This document shows positions 41,683 to 50,680 of a stretch of DNA of 64,000 nt, piece by piece (within the stretch, counting starts at the first letter, position 1; the number at the start of each line of letters is the position of its first letter). A program made the translations under genes and the position numbers. This DNA is from Allolucifera butyrica. Lineage in GTDB: Bacteria; Bacillota; Negativicutes; Sporomusales; UPPP01. Below the pieces are notes generated by a model. It did no database searches. It was given only the letters and a program-made list of their open reading frames with translations, and was not told where the DNA came from. The stretch is from contig NZ_UPPP01000068.1 in NCBI RefSeq assembly GCF_900476375.1, positions 23,427-87,426 on the forward strand. The letters are read 5' to 3'.

Positions 41683-42435
41683 TCACCTCATCTGATTGAT
41701 TATACTTGCCAAACGGCCTGCTCCGAATCCGTTGTCAATGTTCACTACGGCGACACCGGCGGCACAACTGTTCAACATACTTAAAAGTGCGGACAACCCG
41801 CCAAAGTTAGCCCCATATCCCACACTGGTCGGAACGGCAATAACCGGTTTGGCAACCATGCCGCCGACAACACTGGCTAATGCACCTTCCATACCGGCGA
41901 CGACGATAATTACGTTGGCCGCCTGTAAAATTTCATGTTGGGCCAGCAGGCGATGAATGCCGGCAACTCCCACGTCATATACCCGGCGAACGGAGTTGCC
42001 CATCACCTCCGCTGTCACGGCCGCTTCCTCCGCTACCGGCATATCACTGGTCCCGGCTGTCATAACCAGGATAAATCGCTCCGTGCCGGATTTCTTTTTC
42101 TCTCTTTCAACCACAATCATTTTGGCTATTTCTATATATTGCGCATCAGGGACAATTTCTTTCACGGCCTGAAACATTTCCGGCGTAGCCCGGCTGGCTA
42201 AAATATTGTTATTACATTGTGCCAGATTTTGCACAATTTTAACAACCTGGTCCACCGTTTTTCCCTGACAAAAAACAACCTCGGGAAAACCCTGCCTCAT
42301 CAGGCGGTGGTGATCAATTTTAGCAAACCCCAGATCCTCATAGGGTAAATTCTTCAGCAAATTCACAGTATCTTCCAGAGAAATCTCACCGGAATGAAAC
42401 TTTTCCAATGTTTGCCGTAAATTTTCTACGTTCAT
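41683..42435 (-). CDS. larB: nickel-pincer cofactor biosynthesis protein LarB
   Basis: Carboxylates and hydrolyses nicotinic acid adenine dinucleotide in the first step of the pincer cofactor. The C-terminal PurE-like domain is evident (ILVMTAGTSDMPVAEEAAVTAEVMG, VVAGMEGALASVVGGMVAKPVIAVPTSVGYGA). 250 residues. Preceded by a leader with two hairpins and a terminator (see 42469-42545). larA and larE are not in the window. Confidence 0.9.
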   Translation of the reverse strand: MNVENLRQTLEKFHSGEISLEDTVNLLKNLPYEDLGFAKIDHHRLMRQGFPEVVFCQGKTVDQVVKIVQNLAQCNNNILASRATPEMFQAVKEIVPDAQYIEIAKMIVVEREKKKSGTERFILVMTAGTSDMPVAEEAAVTAEVMGNSVRRVYDVGVAGIHRLLAQHEILQAANVIIVVAGMEGALASVVGGMVAKPVIAVPTSVGYGANFGGLSALLSMLNSCAAGVAVVNIDNGFGAGRLASIINQMR

Positions 42436-42468
42436 TTCTTCTCACCTCTCAAAAGTTCGTAAAAAAAA

Positions 42469-42498
42469 GACATAATATTCCCCGGGGAAAATCATGTC
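42469..42498 (-). terminator. intrinsic terminator in the larBC leader
   Basis: On the minus strand GACATGATTTTCCCC pairs with GGGGAATATTATGTC, followed by eight T residues, 26 bases upstream of the larB ribosome site and about 47 bases after the predicted transcription start. The 5' arm GACAT is also part of a competing stem (42495-42506), the arrangement of an attenuator. Confidence 0.75.
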
Positions 42499-42529
42499 TT
42501 CAGACACAAAAGCAAGGGCTTCAGCCCTT
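42495..42529 (-). promoter_or_regulatory. paired UGAA-capped stem-loops in the larBC leader
   Basis: Minus strand: AAGGGC-TGAA-GCCCTT (42514-42529) then TGTC-TGAA-GACA (42495-42506). Both stems carry the same CTGAAG cap; the second shares bases with the terminator. Could be a metal- or metabolite-responsive attenuator; no known class recognised. Confidence 0.5.
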
Positions 42530-42551
42530 ATATTTTTTGAACATATATTAT

Positions 42552-42581
42552 ATTGTAAGCAGATATCCGCGATACTGTCAA
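42552..42581 (-). promoter_or_regulatory. promoter for larBC
   Basis: Minus-strand -35 TTGACA (42576-42581) and -10 TACAAT (42552-42557), spacer 18. Located just after the 42587 gene, so larBC has its own transcript. Confidence 0.65.
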
Positions 42582-42586
42582 CTGCT

Positions 42587-43042
42587 TCAATTGGGAAACT
42601 GTTTTTCACGGCGGTTTTCCAGCAAAGCCTCCAGGGTTTCAATTATCTTCAGCAGGTTTTCCTCCAATAATATCAAGCCCTGGTTCAGAACAACGATCTG
42701 AGGATTGGCACAAGTGCGGGGTTCCCTTATGGCCACCTCCAGATGACTGATCGCCAGTTCAAGTTGTTCCGCCGCCCCGAGTACATGCCCGTCCAACAAT
42801 TGTTCCAATAAGCCGTAATGATATATTTGTATTGCATCAATCGCCTGCCCAAAACCTTCACTGTTAAAATGGTTTTGCCCAAAGGACACAAAGTGCGTGG
42901 TAAACTCTTGGAATTCCATATTGTTCGCTAAATTTAGATCGGTATATAGCGAATACACTACCTTGCACAATTGAGTGATGTATTTATTTTGCAACTGCAT
43001 TAATAGTAAAATATCGTTTAATTCCGTGTCCCGTCCCAGCAT
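42587..43042 (-). CDS. helical protein of unknown function
   Basis: 151 residues, no signal or membrane segment, predicted mostly alpha-helical with coiled-coil tendency (LLEENLLKIIETLEALLENRR at the end). Starts MLGRDTELNDILLLMQLQNKY. ATG 43042 has GGGAGGTGG. Not recognised. Separate from larB by the larBC promoter and on its own transcript or the end of one. Confidence 0.7.
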   Translation of the reverse strand: MLGRDTELNDILLLMQLQNKYITQLCKVVYSLYTDLNLANNMEFQEFTTHFVSFGQNHFNSEGFGQAIDAIQIYHYGLLEQLLDGHVLGAAEQLELAISHLEVAIREPRTCANPQIVVLNQGLILLEENLLKIIETLEALLENRREKQFPN

Positions 43043-43186
43043 TGCCCCACCTCCCGGCCGCAGTGTGTCAATTCAATCTATAATATACTATTCCGGTTCT
43101 ACGCATTATGTTTAGTCTTGGAATGTATTTTTACGGATTCACTGCTTATATTTCTTTAGCCGTAAATGTGAGGAACAACAAAAAAC

Positions 43187-43219
43187 AAAGCAAGTATTCC
43201 AGCTATGGAAACTTACTTT
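43187..43219 (-). terminator. terminator after the second HD-GYP gene
   Basis: Imperfect stem AAAGCAAGT-ATTCCA / TGGAA-ACTTACTTT, followed on the minus strand by TTTGTTTTTTG. Lies just after the 43227 stop. Confidence 0.6.
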
Positions 43220-43226
43220 GTATCCG

Positions 43227-44285
43227 TTACATTGCTTTTATAATCTGCAGTTCCGGTTCATGCAGCAAGTTGACAGCCCCTTTTAAAGTCCAGATAACCG
43301 GCCGGCCCAAATCACCGCTGTTTAGTCGAAGCACGGCGCCGCTCAGCCCGTTATTGAGCTTTACGGAACAGCCAATCCCATAGGGAACGGCAATCCTTTT
43401 AAACGTTTTCAATACCCCCGGATCAAAATAAGTCCGGCTGCCGCCCAATATCAGTTGAATGGCCGTACTGGATTCAATTTGGGGCCGGTAAACCCGGTCC
43501 GTTGTCAGTGCATCATACACATCGGCCACGGAAACAATACGGGCCAGGGGATGAATTTGCTCAAATTTCAGGCTGTGGGGATAACCCGCACCATCATATC
43601 GTTCGTGATGCTGCAAGGCGATAAACAAAACCCGTTCATCCAGTTGACAATCCCGGCTGAGAATCTCACCGCCAATGATTACATGACCTCGAACTAACGC
43701 AAACTCTTCCGGTGTCAAGGGCCCCTTTTTATCTAAAATATTCCGGGGTATTTGTGTTTTCCCCAGATCATGCAAAAGCGCTCCCAAACCCAGTACTGAA
43801 ATTTCCTCTTCATTCAAAGCCATCGCCTTTCCCAGGGCGATGGCAAATAGACATACATTGACGCTATGGATGAATAAATAGTCGCTGCTGGTTTGCAATT
43901 CCTCCAAGTAAAGCAAAACTTGTTCCGTTCCAGACAATTCCCGGATAACCTGCTTAATATATTGCCGCAGATAAGGAAGTTGTTTCAGTAAACGGCCTTT
44001 GCCGGAAAAGGCTTCTTCCACCCCTTTGATCAGACGCCGGCGTACCGCTGCCCCGGCAATTCCCCTCACTACCGCATACTCCCGGTTCTCTTTTATCGGT
44101 TCCCTGACAGAAATAAAAGGAATATTTAATTTGGCCAGCCGTCTGACATAATCGCTAGTCAGCCGGATTCCTGCCGCAAAAAGCACCTTGCCGTTGCTGT
44201 CCAGCACATCGTCATCCAAAACCATGTTTTCCTTAACTTCTCGTACGGAAATTCGTTTTATGATCCGCACCCCCGAATTTGTCAA
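43227..44285 (-). CDS. HD-GYP domain c-di-GMP phosphodiesterase, second
   Basis: 352 residues. N-terminal DUF3391-like segment (VREVKENMVLDDDVLDSNGKVLFAAG), then HD-GYP with HSVNVCLF, LLHDLGKTQIP, HVIIGGEIL and QHHERYDGAGYP, all key residues present. Similar in layout to the first HD-GYP protein. The start is uncertain (TTG 44285, or GTG 44270, which would align with the other protein); neither has a strong ribosome site. Confidence 0.85.
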   Translation of the reverse strand: MTNSGVRIIKRISVREVKENMVLDDDVLDSNGKVLFAAGIRLTSDYVRRLAKLNIPFISVREPIKENREYAVVRGIAGAAVRRRLIKGVEEAFSGKGRLLKQLPYLRQYIKQVIRELSGTEQVLLYLEELQTSSDYLFIHSVNVCLFAIALGKAMALNEEEISVLGLGALLHDLGKTQIPRNILDKKGPLTPEEFALVRGHVIIGGEILSRDCQLDERVLFIALQHHERYDGAGYPHSLKFEQIHPLARIVSVADVYDALTTDRVYRPQIESSTAIQLILGGSRTYFDPGVLKTFKRIAVPYGIGCSVKLNNGLSGAVLRLNSGDLGRPVIWTLKGAVNLLHEPELQIIKAM

Positions 44286-44474
44286 CCCATTGTTCTTTAT
44301 ATAAAAATTCGACAGCCGGTTTTATATATCCTGCCAATCCATGGGAAAAACGGTTTATGCGCGCCTCCCCCGCCTCGCAGGACGAAAAACCTCTCGCAAT
44401 TCATCCTGTAGCTTTAGAGTTTACAGACCACTAGGTTGTTTCCGGGAACTTTCCGGCAAAATTCCAAGAGGATT

Positions 44475-44503
44475 TTGTAGCACTATGTTGAAGGTTGTAT
44501 AAT
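44475..44503 (+). promoter_or_regulatory. promoter for the 44532 gene
   Basis: -35 TTGTAG (44475-44480) and -10 TATAAT (44498-44503), spacer 17. The rest of 44286-44474 shows no gene and no clear structure. Confidence 0.55.
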
Positions 44504-44531
44504 ATAATTCTTTTTTCAGGCGGTGAAAACG

Positions 44532-44729
44532 ATGAGTCTCGGTTATTCTCGTAAAGAACTAGGTAAACTGCACAAAAAATTTTACGAAGAGAGAATGGAA
44601 AAAAACCCCGACGGCGAGGCGTTTCAGAGGGCTTTGATGTCCATGATTAAAGCGATTCTGGATGTTATTGATGCGAATAATAAAAAATTGGAAGAAGAAA
44701 TAAAGAATCTAAAAAAGAACTCCCCGTGA
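44532..44729 (+). CDS. small helical protein of unknown function
   Basis: 65 residues, highly charged, predicted helical with a C-terminal coiled coil (LDVIDANNKKLEEEIKNLKK). ATG 44532 has AGGCGGTG upstream; an in-frame GTG at 44523 lies within that site. Monocistronic with its own promoter and terminator. Not recognised. Confidence 0.7.
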   Translation: MSLGYSRKELGKLHKKFYEERMEKNPDGEAFQRALMSMIKAILDVIDANNKKLEEEIKNLKKNSP

Positions 44730-44751
44730 TTAGCGAGGGAGTTCCTTTTTT
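44711..44751. terminator. bidirectional terminator after the 44532 gene
   Basis: AAGAACTCCC / GGGAGTTC stem with AA/TT flanks and a T6 tract on the plus strand; contains the stop codon of the small gene and lies ten bases from the convergent RND pump stop. Confidence 0.75.
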
Positions 44752-44760
44752 GGCTTAGGC

Positions 44761-47700
44761 TTAAACGTCCAGGGTTCGTTTCGTGCTCTTATGGCCCTTA
44801 AAATAATTTTGTATTGCATCAATTAACAGATATACCAGCGGGACAATAATCAGGGTCAGGAAGGTCGAAGTAATCAATCCGCCGGCTAAAACCACGCCCA
44901 TAGACTGCCGGAGTTCTGCCCCCGCTCCAAGGCCCAGGGCGATCGGCGCCATGCCGAAAATCATGGCGAGCGTAGTCATCAAAATAGGACGCAGCCGCAC
45001 CGTGCCGGCTTCCACCAATGCCTCATTAATTTCTATCCCTTTACTGCGCAATTGATTCGTATAGTCAACCAGCAGGATAGCATTCTTGGTTACCAGCCCC
45101 ATCAGCATAATGACGCCAATGAGTGAAATAATGTTGATGGTTTTACCGGCGATCAACAGGCCAAGTATGGCGCCAATCAAAGAAAATGGCAGGGAAAGCA
45201 TGATGGTAAACGGGTGAATAAAACTTTCAAACTGAGCGGCCAGCACCATGTAAATAAGAACAACTGCCAGAATCAAGGCCCGGGCTATTTCTTTAAAGGA
45301 ATCTTTCATGGTTTGAGCCTGACCGACCAGTTTATAAGAATAACCAATAGGTAAATTCATTTCAGGCATAATTTGGCTGGTAATTTTATTAATGACATCA
45401 CCGGAAGCAATTCCCACCGTATTGGCATAGACAATTACCTGCCGCTGCCGCCCCTCTCGGTCAATCTGGGTCGGACCGGAAGTCAGCTTTACCGCCGCAA
45501 TATCGCCAAGCCGCACAAAGGTATTGTCTTTCCCCGCAATGCGTAAATTCGCCACGTCACTGATGTTTAACCGGTCACGGTCAAATAGTTGCACCCGGAT
45601 ATCATAATCATTATCATTAATGTTATATTTATTCTTGGTAGTTTCCCCGAGAAAGGCCGTTTGGATGGCATCACCGGCATCGGTCGCATTAACCCCCATT
45701 TCCCCGGCCCTGGCAGGGTCAAAGCGAACCTGAATCTCCGGTTCATACTGTTCACTGGAAATATCAACGTCCGTCGTACCGGAAATCTGACGGATCCGGT
45801 CAGCCAACTCGTTGGCATACTGATTCAGTTTCTGCAAGTCCGGACCACGCAGGCCGATTTGTACCGGCCGCGAATCCCCCCGTCCGACACCTTGATTATT
45901 CTGGACGGCAATTTTAAGTCCCTTTACATTACGAAATTTAATCCGCAATTCGTCCATAATGTCAAACATACTGCTCTTGCGCTTGTCCGCAGGGACCAGA
46001 TGCACGCCGATAAAGCCTTTATAAACAGGCTGGGATTGTGAACCAAGCACCAGAAACGCCGATTCCAGACCAGGAATTTTTAAAACCTCGGCCTCAACCG
46101 GTGCAAGCAGTTCTTTCATTTTCTCGATTGAAGTTCCCGAAGGAGCGGCCAAGGAAATGGAGAATTCACCGGAATCATAGGAAGGCTGAAACTCCGTCCC
46201 TAAAAACGGCAGCAGCATTGCATTTAAAACCAAAGATAAAACCGCCAGGGCTACCAGCTTTTTCGGCCGCTTTAGTGCCCAGCGCAACGTCTTAATATAG
46301 ATTTCCCGCACCGCTAAAAATCCGGCTTCCCAGCAACTTAGTAACTTTTCAACCAGATTAGACCGGTCCTGCTTTACCGGCCGTTTCAGCCAGTAAGCCG
46401 AAAGCATGGGGGTAAGCGAAAAAGCGACAAACAGCGAAAAGGCAACGGCAAAAGCAATGGTTAACCCAAACTGGCGAAAAAATTGGCCGATAACCTCTCC
46501 CATATTGCCGACCGGTACAAATACGGCCAGAATGGAAAATGTTGTCGCCAACACCGCCAGCGCAATCTCCTGCGTGCCGTCCCGGGCTGCTTCCAGGGGA
46601 GACTTTCCCTGTTCAAGATGGCGGTAAATATTTTCAATAACCACGATCGCATCGTCAATCAATATGCCGACTGCCAGACTGAGTCCCATGAGCGACATAT
46701 TATTTAAAGTAAAATGCATTATTTTCAGCAGAAAAAACGTAGCAATAATTGATGTTGGGATCGCCAGGGCGCCAATGAGAGTAGCCCTGGCGTTTTGCAG
46801 AAACAAAAAAGTAATGATAACCGCCAGGAGTCCGCCGAAAAATAACGAGGCCATAACGTCATCCACGCTATTGCGGATATATACGGACCCGTCCCGGACA
46901 GTGGTAATCTGAATGTCGGAGGGTAATAGGGCCCGCAAAGATTCCATTTTCTGTTTAACCCGTTCGGCAACTTCCACCGTATTGGTTCCCGATTGCTTCT
47001 GAACGGCAATTAAGACACTCGGTTTTCCGTTGGTCCGGGCATAAACCCGTTCTTCCCCCCAGCCGTCCTGAACCGTGGCCACATCCTTAACCCGTACGGG
47101 GTTCCCGTTAAAATTGGCAACCACTAAATTGCCGATATCATCAATATTGGCAAATTTCCCTATCGTACGGACGGTAATCTCCGTACCCGCTTCATTCACT
47201 CTGCCGCCGGGCGTATTGATATTCTGGCTGTTAACGGCATTCAGAATCTGAGTGGCACTGATATTGTAAGCCGCCAGTTTTTTCGGATCGGCAAAAATAT
47301 GGATTTCCCGGTCGTTTGCCCCATATACACTGACATCGGCCACCCCGTCCAGCCGTTGCAGTTCATCTTTGACAACATCAACGGCCAGCTTGCGGATTTC
47401 ACCCCGCGGCCGGCTGTCCGAGGAAAGACTAAAATACACAATAGCCTGGGCGCTGATGTCAAAGCGCTGAACCGCCGGCTCATCAATCTGGTCGGGAAGT
47501 TTTTTCCGGATCCCCGCCACTTTCTCCCGGACATCATTGGCGGCCAATTTGGGGTCTGTGCCAAAATCAAATTCCAGGATGGTTTGCGAATACCCTTCCC
47601 GGGTAATCGACGATAACGTCTTAATACTGGAAACCGAACTGACGGCGTCCTCGATCGGCTTGGTTACGAGACTCTCCATTTCCTCCGGTGAAGCGCCCGT

Positions 47701-47850
47701 ATAGGTAACCGTAACGGTAACAACCGGAAGATCCACATCCGGATACAAGTCAATCCCCAGAATAGGATACGCGCTAAGACCCAGCACGACCAGGAGCAAA
47801 ACAACCATTGTTGTAAAGACGGGCCGCTTGATAAAGGTCGTGATCCCCAT
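44761..47850 (-). CDS. RND multidrug efflux transporter (HAE1 family)
   Basis: 1,029-residue inner-membrane proton antiporter of the AcrB type. Opens MGITTFIKRPVFTTMVVLLLVVLGLSAYP, with two large periplasmic domains between spans 1-2 and 7-8; the proton-relay aspartates are in SLAVGILIDDAIVVIENIYRHLEQG. Full length with twelve expected spans. It pairs with the adaptor encoded just upstream (one-base overlap), forming a drug or solvent efflux system that needs an outer-membrane channel, evidence for a diderm cell. No TolC gene is in the window. Confidence 0.92.
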   Translation of the reverse strand: MGITTFIKRPVFTTMVVLLLVVLGLSAYPILGIDLYPDVDLPVVTVTVTYTGASPEEMESLVTKPIEDAVSSVSSIKTLSSITREGYSQTILEFDFGTDPKLAANDVREKVAGIRKKLPDQIDEPAVQRFDISAQAIVYFSLSSDSRPRGEIRKLAVDVVKDELQRLDGVADVSVYGANDREIHIFADPKKLAAYNISATQILNAVNSQNINTPGGRVNEAGTEITVRTIGKFANIDDIGNLVVANFNGNPVRVKDVATVQDGWGEERVYARTNGKPSVLIAVQKQSGTNTVEVAERVKQKMESLRALLPSDIQITTVRDGSVYIRNSVDDVMASLFFGGLLAVIITFLFLQNARATLIGALAIPTSIIATFFLLKIMHFTLNNMSLMGLSLAVGILIDDAIVVIENIYRHLEQGKSPLEAARDGTQEIALAVLATTFSILAVFVPVGNMGEVIGQFFRQFGLTIAFAVAFSLFVAFSLTPMLSAYWLKRPVKQDRSNLVEKLLSCWEAGFLAVREIYIKTLRWALKRPKKLVALAVLSLVLNAMLLPFLGTEFQPSYDSGEFSISLAAPSGTSIEKMKELLAPVEAEVLKIPGLESAFLVLGSQSQPVYKGFIGVHLVPADKRKSSMFDIMDELRIKFRNVKGLKIAVQNNQGVGRGDSRPVQIGLRGPDLQKLNQYANELADRIRQISGTTDVDISSEQYEPEIQVRFDPARAGEMGVNATDAGDAIQTAFLGETTKNKYNINDNDYDIRVQLFDRDRLNISDVANLRIAGKDNTFVRLGDIAAVKLTSGPTQIDREGRQRQVIVYANTVGIASGDVINKITSQIMPEMNLPIGYSYKLVGQAQTMKDSFKEIARALILAVVLIYMVLAAQFESFIHPFTIMLSLPFSLIGAILGLLIAGKTINIISLIGVIMLMGLVTKNAILLVDYTNQLRSKGIEINEALVEAGTVRLRPILMTTLAMIFGMAPIALGLGAGAELRQSMGVVLAGGLITSTFLTLIIVPLVYLLIDAIQNYFKGHKSTKRTLDV

Positions 47851-48971
47851 TAATTGCCACCCCCGGTCGAAACCGGCGCCCCATCTCTTAACTTATTCTG
47901 ACCGGCTATAACAATCCGTTCTCCTTCCTGCACGCCGTCCAAAACTTCCGCCCAGCCGCCGCCGACATATCCCAGGCGCAGAACTTTCTGCCTTACTTTG
48001 TTCTCGTCGTCAACAACATAAACCGTCTTCTGGTCTTCGCGCATTACCAGGGCACTTTCCGGCACCGCCAGCGCCTGTTTATGCACTTGGCCCGGAATAT
48101 CCACGCTGGCAAACATGCCGGCTTTTAGGATATTTTGCGGATCGGGAATGGTAATTTCCACGGTAAATGTACGGGCCGGCAGGCTGGCGGCAGGAGAAAT
48201 CCGGGTTATTTTTCCCGCGAATGTTTTGTCCCCCAGAGCGCTAACCTTCACGTTTACCGGCTGCCCAATAACAATTCCCGTAATTTCCCCCTCACCGACA
48301 GTGGCTTTGGCTAATAAGGAAGTCATATCGGCAAGGGTTATAATCGGTGACCCCGCTTTCGTATAGGACCCGGCTTGAATATAACGTTTCGTGACAATTC
48401 CGTCCCGGGGTGCCACAATATTGGCATTATTCAGGCGGGCTTGCAGCAGGTCTAAATTACCCTGGGCCGCCCTGACCTGTCCGACGGCCAAATCTCTTTT
48501 AATTCTCGCCGTATCGAGAGCCTGGGCGGACACCGCATCCTGGGCGGCCAGTTCTTGGGTCCGCTTTAAGTCCAAACTCGCCTGTTCCAAGTTCGCCTTG
48601 TCGGAATACAGGGTTCCCTCCGCCTGCGCCACCTGGGCCGCCAGTTCGTTCGTATCCAGCGTGGCCAGCAGGGAACCGGACCGGACTTTGTCCCCTTCAT
48701 CCACCGGCAGCCGGTCGATCCGCCCGTCCACTTTAGCGGCAATATCAGCACTCCATAAGGGCTCCAAATTCGCTGAAAAACTGGCTACAGGAATAATGTC
48801 CCGCCTTGCGACCGGGCCGGTTTCCACCGCAACGGCCAATCCCTGCGATACTTTGCCGGCCCGTGCTTTATTAGCGGCAAGATTGGCATGAATCCGATAA
48901 CCGGCAATTCCTGCCAGCACGATTGCAACAATCAGCGCAACCATACCTGTCCTTTTCGCTCTTGTAACCAA
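47850..48971 (-). CDS. RND efflux periplasmic adaptor (membrane fusion protein)
   Basis: 373 residues. N-terminal membrane anchor (MVALIVAIVLAGIAGYRIHANLAA), lipoyl halves around WSADIAAKVDGRIDRLPVDEGDKVRSGSLLA and NIVAPRDGIVTKRYIQAGSYTKAGSPI, a coiled-coil hairpin between them, and a beta-barrel plus membrane-proximal domain after. TTG 48971 follows AGGAGG. First gene of the pump operon; a terminator hairpin (48992-49023) lies just upstream. Confidence 0.9.
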   Translation of the reverse strand: MVTRAKRTGMVALIVAIVLAGIAGYRIHANLAANKARAGKVSQGLAVAVETGPVARRDIIPVASFSANLEPLWSADIAAKVDGRIDRLPVDEGDKVRSGSLLATLDTNELAAQVAQAEGTLYSDKANLEQASLDLKRTQELAAQDAVSAQALDTARIKRDLAVGQVRAAQGNLDLLQARLNNANIVAPRDGIVTKRYIQAGSYTKAGSPIITLADMTSLLAKATVGEGEITGIVIGQPVNVKVSALGDKTFAGKITRISPAASLPARTFTVEITIPDPQNILKAGMFASVDIPGQVHKQALAVPESALVMREDQKTVYVVDDENKVRQKVLRLGYVGGGWAEVLDGVQEGERIVIAGQNKLRDGAPVSTGGGN

Positions 48972-48991
48972 GCTGGTTCCTCCTAAAAAAA

Positions 48992-49023
48992 TTATGCTTG
49001 CCTCTTATTCTCCGCAAGCATAA
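48992..49023 (-). terminator. terminator between aroB and the RND operon
   Basis: TTATGCTTGC/GCAAGCATAA with a 12-base loop and, on the minus strand, a T7 tract that runs straight into the AGGAGG of the adaptor gene. Ends the aro operon; if a promoter lies in the 46 bases before it, it would attenuate the pump operon. Confidence 0.75.
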
Positions 49024-49069
49024 ATGAACCCTTTAAAATTTACAATAAAATAATAATATCAGACTGCCG

Positions 49070-50158
49070 TTAAATGCCTGTAATCTCGGTCAGCACCCGC
49101 TTCACCAGGTCGGCCGGCACGTCGGAACGGATCGTTACCCGGCCGATATCCTCCAGGAGAACCCAGTTAATGCTGCCGCTGATATTCTTTTTATCCCGCT
49201 CAATAAAGGAAAGTAACTGCTCCGCTCGGCACTCGCTGCTTTGCACCGGCAGACCAAACCGGAGCAGGGTGTTCTTTAGCGCCAAAACGGTGTCTTCACG
49301 GCATAAGCCAAGATACCGGCTGAGCAGCGCCGCGCCATGCATACCGATAGCAATAGCTTCGCCGTGCCGGTAGCGTTCAAAGCCGGCGCCGGCTTCAATG
49401 GCATGGCCGATGGTATGGCCAAAGTTTAAGATCATACGTAAATTGGCTTCCCGTTCATCCTGTTCTACCACGGAAGCTTTAATTTCACAGTTGCGGCGGA
49501 TAATCCGGGATAAAACCGCCGGGTCCTTCGCCAAGATGGCCGGCGAATTATCATTTAAAAAAGCAAAAAAATCATTGTCGGCAATGACGCCATGTTTAAC
49601 CACTTCCGCCAGTCCGGCCTTTAATTCCCGGTCCGGTAAAGTTTCCAGCACCGCCGGATCAATAACAACCAGCTTCGGTTGATAAAAAGCCCCAATCAGG
49701 TTTTTCCCCAGTATGTGGTCAACGGCCACTTTCCCACCGACGCTCGAATCCACCTGGGCCAATAGCGTCGTAGGCACCTGGATAAAAGGAACCCCCCGCA
49801 AATAGGTGGCCGCCGCAAATCCTGCCAGGTCACCGACGACGCCGCCCCCCAGAGCGATGATGGTCGATTTCCGGTCTAAGCCGGCCAGAATGGCCTGAGT
49901 ATATATTTTTTCCGCCGCCGTCAAACACTTGGATGCTTCCCCCGCGGCGACACAGACCAATTCGGCGGCAAATCCGTTTGCCTGCAAGGAAGCAACAACC
50001 GTCTCGCCATATAAAGGGCCGACCGTCGTATCGGATACAACCAGCGTTCTGGTTGAAAAATCCGCTTGCGACAGCCATTCCCCTAAATAGCCGATACTTC
50101 CCGGTGAAATATAAATAGGATACGAATGAATCCCTAAATCAACCTTTACTTCTTCCAA
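49070..50158 (-). CDS. aroB: 3-dehydroquinate synthase
   Basis: Second step of the shikimate pathway (DAHP to 3-dehydroquinate), NAD- and metal-dependent. VSDTTVGPLYGE, LGGGVVGDLAGFAAATYLRGV, PTTLLAQVDSSVGGKVAVD, AEVVKHGVI and the metal-binding HTIGHAIEA are present. TTG 50158 with GGGAGG eight bases upstream is chosen; the ORF is open a further 25 codons into aroK. 362 residues. Ends the aroC-aroK-aroB operon. Confidence 0.9.
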   Translation of the reverse strand: MEEVKVDLGIHSYPIYISPGSIGYLGEWLSQADFSTRTLVVSDTTVGPLYGETVVASLQANGFAAELVCVAAGEASKCLTAAEKIYTQAILAGLDRKSTIIALGGGVVGDLAGFAAATYLRGVPFIQVPTTLLAQVDSSVGGKVAVDHILGKNLIGAFYQPKLVVIDPAVLETLPDRELKAGLAEVVKHGVIADNDFFAFLNDNSPAILAKDPAVLSRIIRRNCEIKASVVEQDEREANLRMILNFGHTIGHAIEAGAGFERYRHGEAIAIGMHGAALLSRYLGLCREDTVLALKNTLLRFGLPVQSSECRAEQLLSFIERDKKNISGSINWVLLEDIGRVTIRSDVPADLVKRVLTEITGI

Positions 50159-50672
50159 GCCAATAACCTCCCTGCCGCAAAAAGTTAATGATCTGCTCGA
50201 CAACCTCCTGCGGTGAATATACACTGGTATCAACGGAATAGTCCGCCTTACGGTATAATTCTGCCCGTTCCCTGAACAGCCTCGTTACCAGAGCGCACTT
50301 GTCGGGACATTCCAGCACCGGACGGTGCGTGCGCCTTCCCGTCCGTTCCAGTATTACCGGTAGCGCCGCCGTCAAGGATATGATAACGCCGTTGGCTTTT
50401 AAACGGTTCATGCTGTCAAGATTCATGACCGTTCCGCCGCCGGTGGCAATTACCGTATTGGTATAGCGTGACACCTTATTAATCAGGTCCCGTTCCTTCT
50501 GACGAAAATACGCCTCCCCATAAACCCGGAATATTTCGCTGATCGTCATTCCGGTTTCCTGTTCAATTTTCTGATCCGTGTCAATAAACGGCCGGTTCAT
50601 TCGACCGGCCAGGAGCCGTCCCGTGCTTGTCTTACCGGAACCCATGAAGCCGGTTAATACTACATTCTTCAT
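50139..50672 (-). CDS. aroK: shikimate kinase
   Basis: Phosphorylates shikimate. P-loop VLTGFMGSGKTSTGR at residues about 5-19, FIDTDQKIEQETGMTI with the substrate-binding Asp, the EAYFRQKE Arg/Glu region, and GGGTV. ATG 50672 follows AAGGAAGCC; the ORF extends upstream into aroC. 177 residues. Eight bases after the aroC stop; overlaps aroB by 20 bases. Confidence 0.92.
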   Translation of the reverse strand: MKNVVLTGFMGSGKTSTGRLLAGRMNRPFIDTDQKIEQETGMTISEIFRVYGEAYFRQKERDLINKVSRYTNTVIATGGGTVMNLDSMNRLKANGVIISLTAALPVILERTGRRTHRPVLECPDKCALVTRLFRERAELYRKADYSVDTSVYSPQEVVEQIINFLRQGGYWLGRSKG

Positions 50673-50680
50673 GGCTTCCT

